From positions 434,001 to 498,000 of the forward strand of contig NZ_BHWB01000003.1 in the NCBI RefSeq assembly GCF_003865075.1: a stretch of DNA of 64,000 bases, written 5' to 3'. This DNA comes from Bacteroides faecalis. GTDB taxonomy: Bacteria; Bacteroidota; Bacteroidia; Bacteroidales; Bacteroidaceae. Made by a program: the position numbers and the translations under genes. The notes beneath the pieces were generated by a model. The model was given only the letters and a program-made list of their open reading frames with translations. It was not told the DNA's origin and did no database searches. Position 1 is the first letter of the stretch. Each line of letters starts with the position of its first letter. Below are positions 9,716 to 18,375 of this stretch, one piece after another.

Positions 9716-10864
9716 ATGAGAATCAAAAAAGCAATATGTACGGCAGCTATTTTAATGGCTGCCGTTTGTTTACAAGCACAGAATAAGTGTGCAGGTATTA
9801 ATCTCTCTGTTTGGAAAGGTGTTAGTACCCAATCTCTTGACAGTACTCAAACTAGCTACGTAAATCTAGGTTTCCTATCGACTATGAACCGTCTTAATGG
9901 TATAGGAATAAATGTCTTAGGAGGCGTGACTCGTAAAGACATGAATGGAATGCAAATTTCCGGACTAGCTAACATAGTGGGTGGCAGTATGCAAGGACTT
10001 CAATTATCCGGTATTAGTAATATCAGTGGAAACAATTTGGCAGGTCTCTCAGCATCTGGTTTGGTCAATATCACAGGCAATGATGCTAAAGGTATAATTA
10101 TTTCAGGCCTCACAAGTATTGGAGGAGATAATACAACAGGAATAATGATGAGTGGATTTATGAATGTTACAGGAGAAACAGCTTCAGGATTACAACTTTC
10201 CGGACTGGCAAACATAACCGGAGAAGATCTCAGTGGTATGATGACTTCCGGACTCCTAAACGTAACGGGTAAAAACATGAACGGAATACAAATTGCAGGC
10301 ATTGCTAATATAACTGCTAATTCATTAAATGGAATACAAATTGGATTATGTAACTACGCAACCCAAGTCCACGGAGTCCAACTTGGCCTAATTAACTATT
10401 ATCAAAAAACAATAAAAGGCTTTCAACTTGGACTGGTAAATATCAATCCTGAAACAAAAGTCCAAATGCTAATATATGGCGGAAATACGACACTTGGAAA
10501 TATAGGAGTACGCTTCAAAAACAAGTTATTCTATACTATATTAGGACTTGGAACATACAATCTAAATTTGAATGATAAGATCTCAGCTAGCGCTTCTTAT
10601 CGTGCCGGTCTATCATTGCCTGTTACCAAAAAACTATCAATCAGTGGAGATTTGGGATACGAACATATAGAAACGTTTAAAAATAAAAATGAAGTTATCT
10701 CTAAACGCCTCTACGCTTTACAAACACGCATTAATGTAGAATATCAAATCACTGAAAAACTTGCAGTCTTTGCAACCGGAGGATATGGATGGACTCGTTA
10801 TTACAATAAATCCCACAACTTTGACAAAAAAACGATTGTAGAAGCTGGACTCATCCTTTTCTAG
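9716..10864 (+). CDS. surface/outer-membrane protein with 16-residue repeats (LA_2272-like)
   Basis: About 382 residues from ATG 9716. The frame stays open 21 codons further upstream, but that part lies inside the previous gene, and the signal peptide MRIKKAICTAAILMAAVC..QAQ begins at 9716. Residues ~60-203 are nine tandem 16-residue units of the form xNGIQxSGLANIxGxx, for example MNGMQISGLANIVGGS and MQGLQLSGISNISGNN. They are followed by shorter HGVQLGLINY-type units to about 250. The last ~130 residues look like beta-strands of a small barrel ending in an aromatic-rich strand and GLILF. The repeats suggest a beta-solenoid. I believe the family is the LA_2272 surface-repeat group; its function is unknown. 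Confidence 0.8.
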   Translation: MRIKKAICTAAILMAAVCLQAQNKCAGINLSVWKGVSTQSLDSTQTSYVNLGFLSTMNRLNGIGINVLGGVTRKDMNGMQISGLANIVGGSMQGLQLSGISNISGNNLAGLSASGLVNITGNDAKGIIISGLTSIGGDNTTGIMMSGFMNVTGETASGLQLSGLANITGEDLSGMMTSGLLNVTGKNMNGIQIAGIANITANSLNGIQIGLCNYATQVHGVQLGLINYYQKTIKGFQLGLVNINPETKVQMLIYGGNTTLGNIGVRFKNKLFYTILGLGTYNLNLNDKISASASYRAGLSLPVTKKLSISGDLGYEHIETFKNKNEVISKRLYALQTRINVEYQITEKLAVFATGGYGWTRYYNKSHNFDKKTIVEAGLILF

Positions 10865-11075
10865 AGTCTCACTATCTTAGGTATAAATATAGAGAAGAAA
10901 AATATGTCATTCGTGCTAAACAGGAAATAATATCTAACGTCGGTTTCACAGATTGGGGCCTAAGCATTCTTCTCATTATTATGATGATACCAACCCTGCC
11001 ACATACAGAGTTGGATATGAAATTAAAGATCTTCCTCATGAGAAAATAAAAGTAAAACTTAGTCTAATTAAATGA
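10864..11075 (+). pseudogene. short gene remnant, frameshifted, family unknown
   Basis: The 261-bp gap after the repeat protein holds protein-like sequence in two frames. The first (from 10864) reads YREEKYVIRAKQEIISNVGF then TDWG. After a shift near 10960 the second reads HYYDDTNPATYRVGYEIKDL and ends EKIKVKLSLIK-stop at 11075. There is no start codon and no long frame. It looks like the tail of a decayed gene; I do not recognise the family. Confidence 0.4.
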
Positions 11076-11125
11076 TTAATTAAACAGGATATATCTATAA
11101 TAATAAATACATCCTTAATATAACA

Positions 11126-13120
11126 TCAAACCTTTTCCTTAATTAAACCGATTCGATAAGCTACAAGTAACTTCTTCAAATCCTGAATTTGTGTTATAAG
11201 TTCCTTTCCCTTATCTGTATCTTTCACCATCATACGCTGGGAATTAAACTCAAGAACAAAGTTCGTAGATTTAATATCAAGCGCCTCTTCAATTGCTTTT
11301 TGCCTTGACTCAAACGGTTCATGTTGCACTAATTGTAGACCATGAGAATGATATACAAGAGTATATCCTGCTATTCCAGTTTCAGGCTGATAAGCTTTCG
11401 AAAATCCACCATCAATAACAAATAGTTTTCCATTGGCTTTCATTGGTTGTTCCCCCTGAGTAGTTTTTACGGGTACATGACCATTAATAATATGAGAATG
11501 AGGTCCTAAAACTCCAAATTCAGACAAGATCTTATTACAAATATCTTCCTGATTACGCAATGTATAATAGTACCCTTTTTTCTCTTTATGTAATTCCTTA
11601 TCTTCTAGAAAATAACGTTCAAAAGTAGCCATCTTGTCTTTGTCAAACAAAGGAGCATCAGGACCACACCACATATACCAAATATAATCCATAGCAAAAG
11701 CTTTATCATCCTCACCTTCTTCATCAAAGTAAGCAGTACGGATTAATTGGTCAGCCTTATCCAGCAATTTACGTCCCCAATATTCTTTACCACGTATTTT
11801 AACATGCTTAAAACTACCATCTTCATTTAAAGGAACAGAAGCATGATACAAAAGATTGGAATTACATACTAAATACATTCCGCCATATGTAAATAAACAG
11901 CGCATATGTTTCTTCAATTTCTCACTATTCATAAACGAGTAGTGAATTTTATCTACCAACTCACGTTCTTCCTCAGTCAAGCGATAAGGATCAGTAGGAT
12001 CGATAGTTGGAAAATTCGTATCAAGTAAAGCATATTCTTTTCCTTCATATACAAAAACTCCTCGTTCGAAATCTATCTTATCTAACAATTTTCGATTTCC
12101 CATACCAAACTCCGGGCGACGATCAATAATTGCAGCTTCTAATTTAAATTGAATAATAGTGATAGCCTTATGCATCTGAGTAATCAGACGCAAAGTTTTT
12201 TCATTATAATGAACGTCTGCATAATTCATTTTCGGCATAAAAATAGCACATGGATCATCAGCATAAGTATCCATAGCAAAAGTAGCTAATGGAAGAAGAT
12301 TAATTCCGTAACCATCTTCAAGAGTAGACAAATTACCATAACGCATTGACATACGGATCACATTTGCTATGCAACTATCATTACCCGAAGCAGCTCCCAT
12401 CCACAATATATCATGATTTCCCCACTGAATATCAAAATTATGATAATTACACAACGTATCCATAATAATATGTGCCCCTGGTCCACGATCATAGATATCC
12501 CCTACAATGTGCAAAGAATCAATAGTCAGACGCTGAATCAGATTACACATGGCAATAATAAAAGCGTCTGCCCGTTTCGTGGAGATAATCGTGCTAATAA
12601 TCACATTAATATAAGCATGTTTATTCGGTTCAATAGAAGACTCATGCAACAATTCCTGAATTATATAAGAAAAATCTGCCGGCAATGACTTACGGACCTT
12701 TGAACGAGTATACTTAGAAGAAACATTCTGACAGACTTTCACCAATTGATTCAAAGTTATCAAATACCAATCATCCAGATCCTTCTCACGAGCTTTCACC
12801 AACTGAAGTTTTTCCTCTGGATAATAGATTAATGTACAAATTTCCTTCTTTTCCGATTCACGCAAAGTATTACCAAAAATCTCATTAACCTTGCGCTTCA
12901 CTGCTCCGGAAGCATTCTTTAAAACATGTTGGAAAGCTTCATATTCACCATGTATATCCGTCAGAAAATGTTCTGTACCTTTAGGAAGATTCAATATAGC
13001 CTCCAAATTGATAACCTCCGTACTTGCATCTGCAATTGTAGGAAAACTACGGGAAAGTAGTTGTAAATAGCGTAAATCAGCCACAATACTTTCAGGAGTT
13101 ATATTACTTTGAGCAGTCAT
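11126..13120 (-). CDS. fbp: fructose-1,6-bisphosphatase class III
   Basis: Dephosphorylates fructose-1,6-bisphosphate to fructose-6-phosphate for gluconeogenesis, in the cytosol. At 664 residues it has the length of the class III (Firmicutes/Bacteroidetes) enzyme and is unrelated to the E. coli class I enzyme. Metallophosphoesterase motifs are LTDIHGEYEAFQHVL near residue 53, HIVGDIYDRGPGAHIIMDTL near 200, GNHDILWMGAASG near 235, and INGHVPVKTTQGEQP near 545. It follows the AAE transporter on the same strand after 52 bp, so some read-through is possible. Confidence 0.96.
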   Translation of the reverse strand: MTAQSNITPESIVADLRYLQLLSRSFPTIADASTEVINLEAILNLPKGTEHFLTDIHGEYEAFQHVLKNASGAVKRKVNEIFGNTLRESEKKEICTLIYYPEEKLQLVKAREKDLDDWYLITLNQLVKVCQNVSSKYTRSKVRKSLPADFSYIIQELLHESSIEPNKHAYINVIISTIISTKRADAFIIAMCNLIQRLTIDSLHIVGDIYDRGPGAHIIMDTLCNYHNFDIQWGNHDILWMGAASGNDSCIANVIRMSMRYGNLSTLEDGYGINLLPLATFAMDTYADDPCAIFMPKMNYADVHYNEKTLRLITQMHKAITIIQFKLEAAIIDRRPEFGMGNRKLLDKIDFERGVFVYEGKEYALLDTNFPTIDPTDPYRLTEEERELVDKIHYSFMNSEKLKKHMRCLFTYGGMYLVCNSNLLYHASVPLNEDGSFKHVKIRGKEYWGRKLLDKADQLIRTAYFDEEGEDDKAFAMDYIWYMWCGPDAPLFDKDKMATFERYFLEDKELHKEKKGYYYTLRNQEDICNKILSEFGVLGPHSHIINGHVPVKTTQGEQPMKANGKLFVIDGGFSKAYQPETGIAGYTLVYHSHGLQLVQHEPFESRQKAIEEALDIKSTNFVLEFNSQRMMVKDTDKGKELITQIQDLKKLLVAYRIGLIKEKV

Positions 13121-13172
13121 TCTATTTTAGAGTTTTATAATTTACAATTATTATATTTTCATCACTTATTTC

Positions 13173-14837
13173 TCAACCAAGCAAGAACATTAATAGGACT
13201 TGAGCAATAATGACTCTTAAAAACATACATAATGGATACACCGTTGCATATGCTACCGAAGGATTATCTCCGGGTATCGTATCATTTGCATAGTTCAGTG
13301 CCATCGGATTAGCCATACTACCACACAACATGCCAGACACTGTACCGAAATCAATCTTCATCATTTTAAAAGCAACAAACCCTATTATTACAGTCGGAAT
13401 AATTGTCAGACCAGCCCCTAAAGCAATCCATAACAATCCTTCCGGACGAAATACAGTATCGAAGAAATGTGCTCCCGAATCCAATCCAAGACAAGCCAGA
13501 TACATAGAAAGCCCCAATGCACGTAACATTAAATTAGCACTTCGTGTGGTATAAGTTATCATATGTATCCGAGGTCCGAAAGTGCCTAAAAGAATACCTA
13601 CAATTATCGGTCCTCCTGCCAATCCCAACTTCACGGGAGTACTGATTCCCGGAATAGAGAAAGGAATAGCTCCTAATGCCAACCCAAGTACAATACCCAT
13701 AAATACTACAATCAGATTAGGCTCTTTCAAGCTCTTTATAGCATTTCCTAATACTTTTTCCACATTTTGAATTGCTGCCGCCTCTCCTACTACCGTTAAA
13801 CGATCACCCAATTGAAGCACCAGCTCTGGTGTTGCAAGCAACTGCACACCGGAACGATATACACGACTAATATTAATGCCATAGTGATTCCTTAGCCGGA
13901 GTGAGCCCAATTTTTTCCCATTTAATTCAGGACGTGTCACCACAATACGTTGTGAAATCAACTCACTGTCAATTGCATTCCAATCAATGTCCTCTTTGTT
14001 CCAATCCGTATTTTCCTGTTCACCAAAAAGTACAGTCAAAGCTAAAGCATCTTTTTCCGAAGTAACAACAAGCAATCGATCCCCTTCTTTCAATACTTTC
14101 TCAGAAGTAGGAATACTGACATGCCCATCTCGCCACAAACGAGAAATAACAAACTTAGGATAACTCATATGAGCTATATCTTTGATACTTTTATTAAAAA
14201 TAGCCGGATTATGTACTTGAAACGCCGCAATATAAGTTTTGTTCGCATCATCCTTCTCTTTTACTTCCAAATCTTCTTTACGAACAAGAACTTTACGGAT
14301 TAATAACACAGCAAGAATCACACCAACAACTCCCAACGGATAAGCTACTGCACATCCTAAAGCAGGAGTACTACTGTCCATTCCCATCTGCTTTAATGTC
14401 TGTTGTGCAGCTCCAAGTGCAGGAGTATTTGTTGTTGCACCACAAAGAATACCTATCATATCAGGAAGCGATACACCTGTCGTATAACTCGCAAATACAG
14501 TCAGCAAAGTTCCTAATAAAACAACTCCTAATGCTAACATATTCAACGTTATCCCCCCTTTTCGGAAAGAACTGAAAAAACCGGGACCCACCTGAAGTCC
14601 GAGAGAATAAACGAAAATAACCAATCCAAAACTTTCTGCATAATTTAACATTTGAGAATCAACAGAAAGTCCGAGATGTCCTGCCAAAATACCCATAAAA
14701 AAAACAAAAGTGACTCCTAGAGAAACTCCCCAGAAATGCACTCTTCCCAAGCCTAGACCAATGGCAGAAATCAATGAAAGTATGACAACTGCCTGTAAAG
14801 CAGAATGTTCGATAAACAGAGTATATAACCAATCCAT
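13173..14837 (-). CDS. AAE-family transporter with RCK_C (TrkA-C) domains
   Basis: Membrane protein of 554 residues related to the aspartate:alanine exchanger family and E. coli YidE/YbjL. It has a first membrane block at ~10-190, two tandem TrkA-C domains at ~205-370, and a second membrane block at ~375-554. The TrkA-C domains carry blocks such as EGDRLLVVTSEKDALALTVL and LGDRLTVVGEAAAIQNVEKV. Repeated motifs GILCGATTNTPALGAAQQTL and GMLCGSMANPMALNYANDT mark the two halves. The substrate is unknown. A strong promoter lies just upstream, with a leader of only about 20 nt. Confidence 0.88.
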   Translation of the reverse strand: MDWLYTLFIEHSALQAVVILSLISAIGLGLGRVHFWGVSLGVTFVFFMGILAGHLGLSVDSQMLNYAESFGLVIFVYSLGLQVGPGFFSSFRKGGITLNMLALGVVLLGTLLTVFASYTTGVSLPDMIGILCGATTNTPALGAAQQTLKQMGMDSSTPALGCAVAYPLGVVGVILAVLLIRKVLVRKEDLEVKEKDDANKTYIAAFQVHNPAIFNKSIKDIAHMSYPKFVISRLWRDGHVSIPTSEKVLKEGDRLLVVTSEKDALALTVLFGEQENTDWNKEDIDWNAIDSELISQRIVVTRPELNGKKLGSLRLRNHYGINISRVYRSGVQLLATPELVLQLGDRLTVVGEAAAIQNVEKVLGNAIKSLKEPNLIVVFMGIVLGLALGAIPFSIPGISTPVKLGLAGGPIIVGILLGTFGPRIHMITYTTRSANLMLRALGLSMYLACLGLDSGAHFFDTVFRPEGLLWIALGAGLTIIPTVIIGFVAFKMMKIDFGTVSGMLCGSMANPMALNYANDTIPGDNPSVAYATVYPLCMFLRVIIAQVLLMFLLG

Positions 14838-14860
14838 GCGTTAAACGTACTAATAGGACG

Positions 14861-14891
14861 CAAAGATAAAAACTATTTAGTCCCATTCAAA
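14861..14891 (-). promoter_or_regulatory. promoter of the AAE transporter gene
   Basis: On the minus strand, TTTG (14891-14888), a 19-bp spacer, and TATCTTTG (14868-14861) match the Bacteroides consensus at every defined position. The start codon is at 14837. Confidence 0.75.
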
Positions 14892-14977
14892 ACTTTTAAG
14901 CTTTCATTTCACGTCCCTATTATGCCCTCAATACATATAGTTCATCCTGACTGAATATCCTATTTTACCTGATTAAT

Positions 14978-15424
14978 CTATCTTTTACCCTGATATTCTA
15001 CAAAATTATTTCGTCCGTCCAAATAACCACTCAGTCTATTTCCTCCAATATATATATCATCCAAGAAAGAAACATCACCCGGCCCATAATTCATACGAAT
15101 AGAAGTTTGTGCATTGTTTTCCCAGTTCCAACGGAAACTATATTCAAAAGTCTCTACATATCCATCTGGATACTCCACTCGAATATAATCTACTCCTGTA
15201 CGATCCATATAAAAATCCAGTTCCTGACAACAGTAATTACCATCTACATCCTGATAAAAACTCACCCAAGTACGACTAGTTAGATCAATAGAACGATTAT
15301 AGTAATTATTTCCAATGTTATCATCATCATAAAAACTATCGATTTCTATTTCACATGAAGTCAAATTAACCATTAATACAGCTATTAAAGCCAACTTTAA
15401 ATATTTCAATAAGTTCGTTTTCAT
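14978..15424 (-). CDS. small lipoprotein, unknown function
   Basis: 148 residues. The N-terminus MKTNLLKYLKLALIAVLMVN leads into a lipobox LTSC, so it is exported and lipid-anchored. The mature part is acidic and aromatic: it opens EIEIDSFYDDDNIGNNYY and continues with alternating strands such as RTWVSFYQDVDGNYCCQELD and DYIRVEYPDGYVETFEYSF. This suggests a small beta-sandwich or lipocalin-like fold, but I recognise no family. It is flanked by intergenic DNA on both sides and probably stands alone. Confidence 0.7.
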   Translation of the reverse strand: MKTNLLKYLKLALIAVLMVNLTSCEIEIDSFYDDDNIGNNYYNRSIDLTSRTWVSFYQDVDGNYCCQELDFYMDRTGVDYIRVEYPDGYVETFEYSFRWNWENNAQTSIRMNYGPGDVSFLDDIYIGGNRLSGYLDGRNNFVEYQGKR

Positions 15425-15728
15425 ATTCCTTTATTTTTTAGTTGTTCCTAACTTTTGTCTTTCTCGATGGAACAAAAGTAAAAAATGAAAATTCCTTTTG
15501 GAATTGAAATCTCCTACTTGTTAGGAGGAATTCACCTCTCCAATTAGGTAAATTCCCCTTTTTTCTTACTTAAAAAATAACTAAACGAATCAAATTTCTT
15601 CACGTTACAGACAATGTGAAAAAATATTATATATAGAGAAAGCATGCACCTTTAAAAACTTAATAAAGATAGAATAAGGTGCTATAAATATAATTAATGT
15701 TACAAATCAAGTCTTTCTGCCCTCTTTA
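15425..15728. other. AT-rich intergenic DNA, no gene seen
   Basis: 304 bp upstream of the lipoprotein gene. It contains imperfect repeats of AATTCC and TTAGG near 15490-15555 (for example CTACTTGTTAGGAGGAATTC and CCAATTAGGTAAATTCC). No open frame of note. Confidence 0.6.
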
Positions 15729-15759
15729 TTTGCAAATTCCATAAGATTCAGTACATTTG
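15729..15759 (+). promoter_or_regulatory. promoter of the candidate small RNA
   Basis: TTTG (15729-15732), a 19-bp spacer, and TACATTTG (15752-15759) are a full match to the Bacteroides promoter. No coding frame follows; a terminator lies about 45 bp downstream. Confidence 0.7.
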
Positions 15760-15764
15760 CAATG

Positions 15765-15832
15765 TGTTTTTCATAGTATTAGATTTAAGGTTAACAAAAA
15801 GATTGGCTGTCTGGGATAGATAGCCTTTTTTT
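15765..15832 (+). ncRNA. candidate small non-coding RNA (~65-70 nt)
   Basis: A consensus promoter ends at 15759. About 45 nt later comes a hairpin, GGCTGTCT (15805-15812) with AGATAGCC (15818-15825), an 8-bp stem and 5-nt loop, followed directly by seven T. The expected transcript would start near 15765 and end in the T-tract. Between them lies unstructured sequence including ATTAGATTTAAGGTTAAC. There is no start codon with a usable frame. From memory, unverified, this core recurs at other Bacteroides intergenic sites. It could also be a leader or a short untranslated remnant. It lies about 220 bp upstream of tRNA-Ser. Confidence 0.55.
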
Positions 15833-15989
15833 ATGTTCTTTCTTCAAAGAAATTATTAAATTTTCTTTTCCTCTCTTCTCTATCACAAAATCATCAAAGA
15901 CAATCAAAAAAAATCATTCGTTTAACATTTGAAACATAGCAGTTTAACTCATTTCCTAAAAATTAGGTAAAAAAAATATTGCTAAAAGA

Positions 15990-16021
15990 TTTGCGTAGTC
16001 CAAAAGTTCCCCCTATATTTG
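15990..16021 (+). promoter_or_regulatory. promoter of tRNA-Ser
   Basis: TTTG (15990-15993), a 20-bp spacer, and TATATTTG (16014-16021) match consensus at every defined position. The tRNA begins 31 bp downstream, preceded by an inverted GCATT/AATGC pair that may aid 5' processing. Confidence 0.75.
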
Positions 16022-16051
16022 CACCGCATTTGAGAGAGAATGCGGGTTCAA

Positions 16052-16138
16052 GGAAGTTTGGGTGAGTGGCTGAAACCACCAGTTTGCTAAACTGACGTAC
16101 GGGTAACTGTACCGGGGGTTCGAATCCCCCAGCTTCCG
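16052..16138 (+). tRNA. tRNA-Ser(GCT)
   Basis: 87 nt with a long variable arm, as expected for tRNA-Ser. Acceptor arms GGAAGTT and AGCTTCC pair over 7 bp (one G-T) with discriminator G. The anticodon loop TTGCTAA gives anticodon GCT, reading AGC/AGU. The T-arm is CGGGGGTTCGAATCCCCC. CCA is not encoded. Confidence 0.95.
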
Positions 16139-16156
16139 CAAAATCTCAAAAATAAA

Positions 16157-16190
16157 AAAGAGCTAAGTTTTATGGACTTGGCTCTTTTTA
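16157..16190 (+). terminator. intrinsic terminator after tRNA-Ser
   Basis: AAAGAGCTAAGT (16157-16168) pairs with ACTTGGCTCTTT (16176-16187) over 12 bp with one T-G wobble, ending in a T-tract. It separates the tRNA-Ser transcript from tRNA-Glu. Confidence 0.75.
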
Positions 16191-16202
16191 AATCTAAAAA
16201 TC

Positions 16203-16274
16203 GGTGGGTTCGTCTAACGGTTAGGACACATGCCTCTCACGCATGTAATACGAGTTCGATTCTCGTACCCACTA
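16203..16274 (+). tRNA. tRNA-Glu(CTC)
   Basis: 72 nt. Acceptor GGTGGGT pairs with ACCCACT (one G-T), discriminator A, no encoded CCA. The D-arm GTCTAACGGTTAGGAC is typical of tRNA-Glu. The anticodon stem CATGC/GCATG closes loop CTCTCAC, giving anticodon CTC for GAG codons. No clear promoter box lies between it and the tRNA-Ser terminator, so it may depend on read-through. Confidence 0.93.
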
Positions 16275-16282
16275 CTATTATT

Positions 16283-16313
16283 AGCCCCTTACATTCATGT
16301 AAGGGGCTTTTTT
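16283..16313 (+). terminator. intrinsic terminator after tRNA-Glu
   Basis: AGCCCCTTACAT and ATGTAAGGGGCT form a perfect 12-bp stem with a 2-nt central gap, followed by TTTTTT. Confidence 0.85.
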
Positions 16314-16421
16314 ATTCATCTTAATTATAGCATTTCAAGTGAAGTATATGAAATTAGATATACTCTTTTATTTTGAACCTTAATCGTTTTTTGAACGTTA
16401 TTTTAGAAATAAAAGGCTAAA

Positions 16422-16919
16422 ATGAAAACAATTCTTTTAATACTTGGTTTGATGATATCTATTTGTATAACTGCTCAAGAACATCATCATGCTCGAAATG
16501 AGATTGGTATCAGTCCGGGTGTAACCTACTCACCTTCACATCACAATTGGGGATTCGGAATACATGCACATTATTTTCGCACACTTGGAGATCACAGTCC
16601 ATGGTCATTTGGTGGAGGATTAGAACAAGTCTACGCACATGGTTCACACTGGACAATGAGTATAGGAAGTAAATATGAAATACTAGATAAGTTAAACTTG
16701 GCAGTAATGCCTGGCATTACCTTCTTTGTTCGCAACCATGAGCATGACCACGAAAAAAGTCATGAACATAGCAAGAAAGCACAATTTTCAATACATTTCG
16801 AAATAGCTTACGATTTAATTCATTTAGAGCATTTCCATCTAGGGCCATCCATAGACTATTCATGGAGTAAACATGACAATCATTTTTCACTAGGAGTTCA
16901 TTGTGCCTATGGATTTTGA
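16422..16919 (+). CDS. His-rich outer-membrane beta-barrel-like protein, unknown function
   Basis: 165 residues with signal peptide MKTILLILGLMISICITAQ, then EHHHARNEIGISPGVTYSP. The mature protein alternates hydrophobic strands (WGFGIHAHYFRTLG, WSFGGGLEQVYAHG, KLNLAVMPGITFFV, LHLGPSIDYSWSKH-like) and ends in an aromatic (AYGF), as expected for a small eight-stranded barrel. Histidines are very frequent, including a loop HEHDHEKSHEHSKK near residue 107-120. This suggests metal binding, but nothing nearby confirms it. The neighbour on the other strand ends 8 bp away. Confidence 0.7.
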   Translation: MKTILLILGLMISICITAQEHHHARNEIGISPGVTYSPSHHNWGFGIHAHYFRTLGDHSPWSFGGGLEQVYAHGSHWTMSIGSKYEILDKLNLAVMPGITFFVRNHEHDHEKSHEHSKKAQFSIHFEIAYDLIHLEHFHLGPSIDYSWSKHDNHFSLGVHCAYGF

Positions 16920-16926
16920 TTTAACA

Positions 16927-17664
16927 CTAAACAGCCTCTTTCTGCTCATATATTTCAAAGAATGATTCCTTATCAATTCTCAAACTAATTCTGTCCTCCC
17001 GTTTCTGCCCAGCCAAATTAATAAACATATTAAAATATAACTGACTAAAAGACAAATCAGAACGATCATAACTTATATCAAAAGTACAAGTTCTGCGAAA
17101 CGAATCAAAAGTCCCAAATTTCATACCTCCCTTACACATGAACACTTCAGCCGGAAAAGAGGATGGTGGATACGGTTGAAACAAACTAGCCAGTTGAGTA
17201 TACACATAATCTATCATCCATTCATCTCCCGATAAAGTTAGTTCCCCCTTCAAACGAAGTTTAACCGCATATCGGGTCGTTACATCCGGAGATGTATATA
17301 TAGGAACTTGGCTTATCTCCGAATAATTACCATTCTTATAGCCGAGACTCATTGTTAATTTCGATTTTCCAACACCATTAAAACCGACAACTTCTTCATC
17401 AACCAACTGGTTCTTCAAATCAATCATAAATGTCAATTTACCCAATGTCGAATTGTTCGGATATTGCGCAACAGTATCCAACACATAATCTTCGTCATTA
17501 TAACTCCGGATAAGAGGAACTTGCCCTTCTTCCACTATCAAAGCCGGACCTCCTGTTTCAATATCCACATTACTTACCGGATAATAGATAACATCATTAT
17601 CTTTAGCACAACCATACAAACATAGCAGTAATACTGCCATTCCTATTATTTTTTTCATTACCAT
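16927..17664 (-). CDS. DUF4843-like lipoprotein, unknown function
   Basis: 245 residues (243 if the second Met, 17658, is used). The signal peptide KKIIGMAVLLLCLYGC has a lipobox, so it is a lipoprotein. The acidic, strand-rich mature part has NSTLGKLTFMIDLKNQLVDE near 72, then KLTMSLGYKNGNYSE, and a C-terminal FNMFINLAGQKREDRISLRI. I tentatively associate it with the Bacteroidetes DUF4843-type lipoproteins; this is weak. A minus-strand -7 box TATCTTTG lies at 17691-17684, about 20 bp before the start. It is divergent from the Crp/Fnr gene. Confidence 0.55.
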   Translation of the reverse strand: MVMKKIIGMAVLLLCLYGCAKDNDVIYYPVSNVDIETGGPALIVEEGQVPLIRSYNDEDYVLDTVAQYPNNSTLGKLTFMIDLKNQLVDEEVVGFNGVGKSKLTMSLGYKNGNYSEISQVPIYTSPDVTTRYAVKLRLKGELTLSGDEWMIDYVYTQLASLFQPYPPSSFPAEVFMCKGGMKFGTFDSFRRTCTFDISYDRSDLSFSQLYFNMFINLAGQKREDRISLRIDKESFFEIYEQKEAV

Positions 17665-17764
17665 AGCTATCTTATTTCAAAAACAAAGATACATCTTTTT
17701 TGTTCCACACCTGATTTATGTCAATCGTTTTTAGTATTTTTGCACACAACAAGACGGAAAAGAC

Positions 17765-18349
17765 ATGGATACATTATTAAGAGAAACAGTAGATGCCGTT
17801 GTAAACTCCCGTTTTCCGGAAATGAGTTTCGAAGGACGCCGGCAGATAGAAAAGATATTAATTCGCAAAGAATACCCTAAAGGAGTAATAGCACTCAAGG
17901 AAGGAGTAATAGCCAACGAAATTGTATTTGTTGGCAAGGGAATGCTTAGACAATATTATTATAAAAATGGAAAAGACGTCACAGAACATTTCTCCTATGA
18001 AGGTTGCATATTGATGTGTATTGAAAGTTTTCTGAAGCGGGTTCCCACCCGATTAATGGTCGAAACGTTAGAGCCTGTTGTTATATATTTATTTCCTTAT
18101 GATGAAATACAGAAATTAACACAGGAAAACTGGGAAATCAATATGTTCTATCGGAAAATATTAGAATATTCCCTGATTGTATCACAGATAAAAGCAGACT
18201 CGTGGCGCTTCGAAACTGCACGCGAGCGATACAATCTCTTACTTGAACAGCATCCTGAAATAATCAAACGAGCTCCATTAGCAAATATAGCTTCTTATTT
18301 ATTAATGACACCGGAAACATTGAGTCGTGTACGCTCAGGAGTATTGTAA
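17765..18349 (+). CDS. Crp/Fnr-family transcriptional regulator
   Basis: 194 residues, cytosolic. An N-terminal cyclic-nucleotide-binding-like fold spans ~20-125 (YPKGVIALKEGVIANEIVFV, then GKGMLRQYYYKNGKDVTEHF). A C-terminal winged helix covers ~145-194, with HPEIIKRAPLANIASYLLMT and PETLSRVRSG as the recognition helix. No Cys cluster is seen, so it is not an Fe-S Fnr; the ligand is unknown. A -7 box TATTTTTG lies at 17735-17742. It converges with the AraC gene and diverges from the lipoprotein gene. Confidence 0.88.
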   Translation: MDTLLRETVDAVVNSRFPEMSFEGRRQIEKILIRKEYPKGVIALKEGVIANEIVFVGKGMLRQYYYKNGKDVTEHFSYEGCILMCIESFLKRVPTRLMVETLEPVVIYLFPYDEIQKLTQENWEINMFYRKILEYSLIVSQIKADSWRFETARERYNLLLEQHPEIIKRAPLANIASYLLMTPETLSRVRSGVL

Positions 18350-18375
18350 CAGAGTAATAACAACGTTCGTCTTTA

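Noticed and set aside
10000..10302. Long minus-strand frame inside the repeat protein gene.
   Set aside because: It is a by-product of the 48-nt periodic repeats on the other strand, Pro/Ile-rich with no start context.
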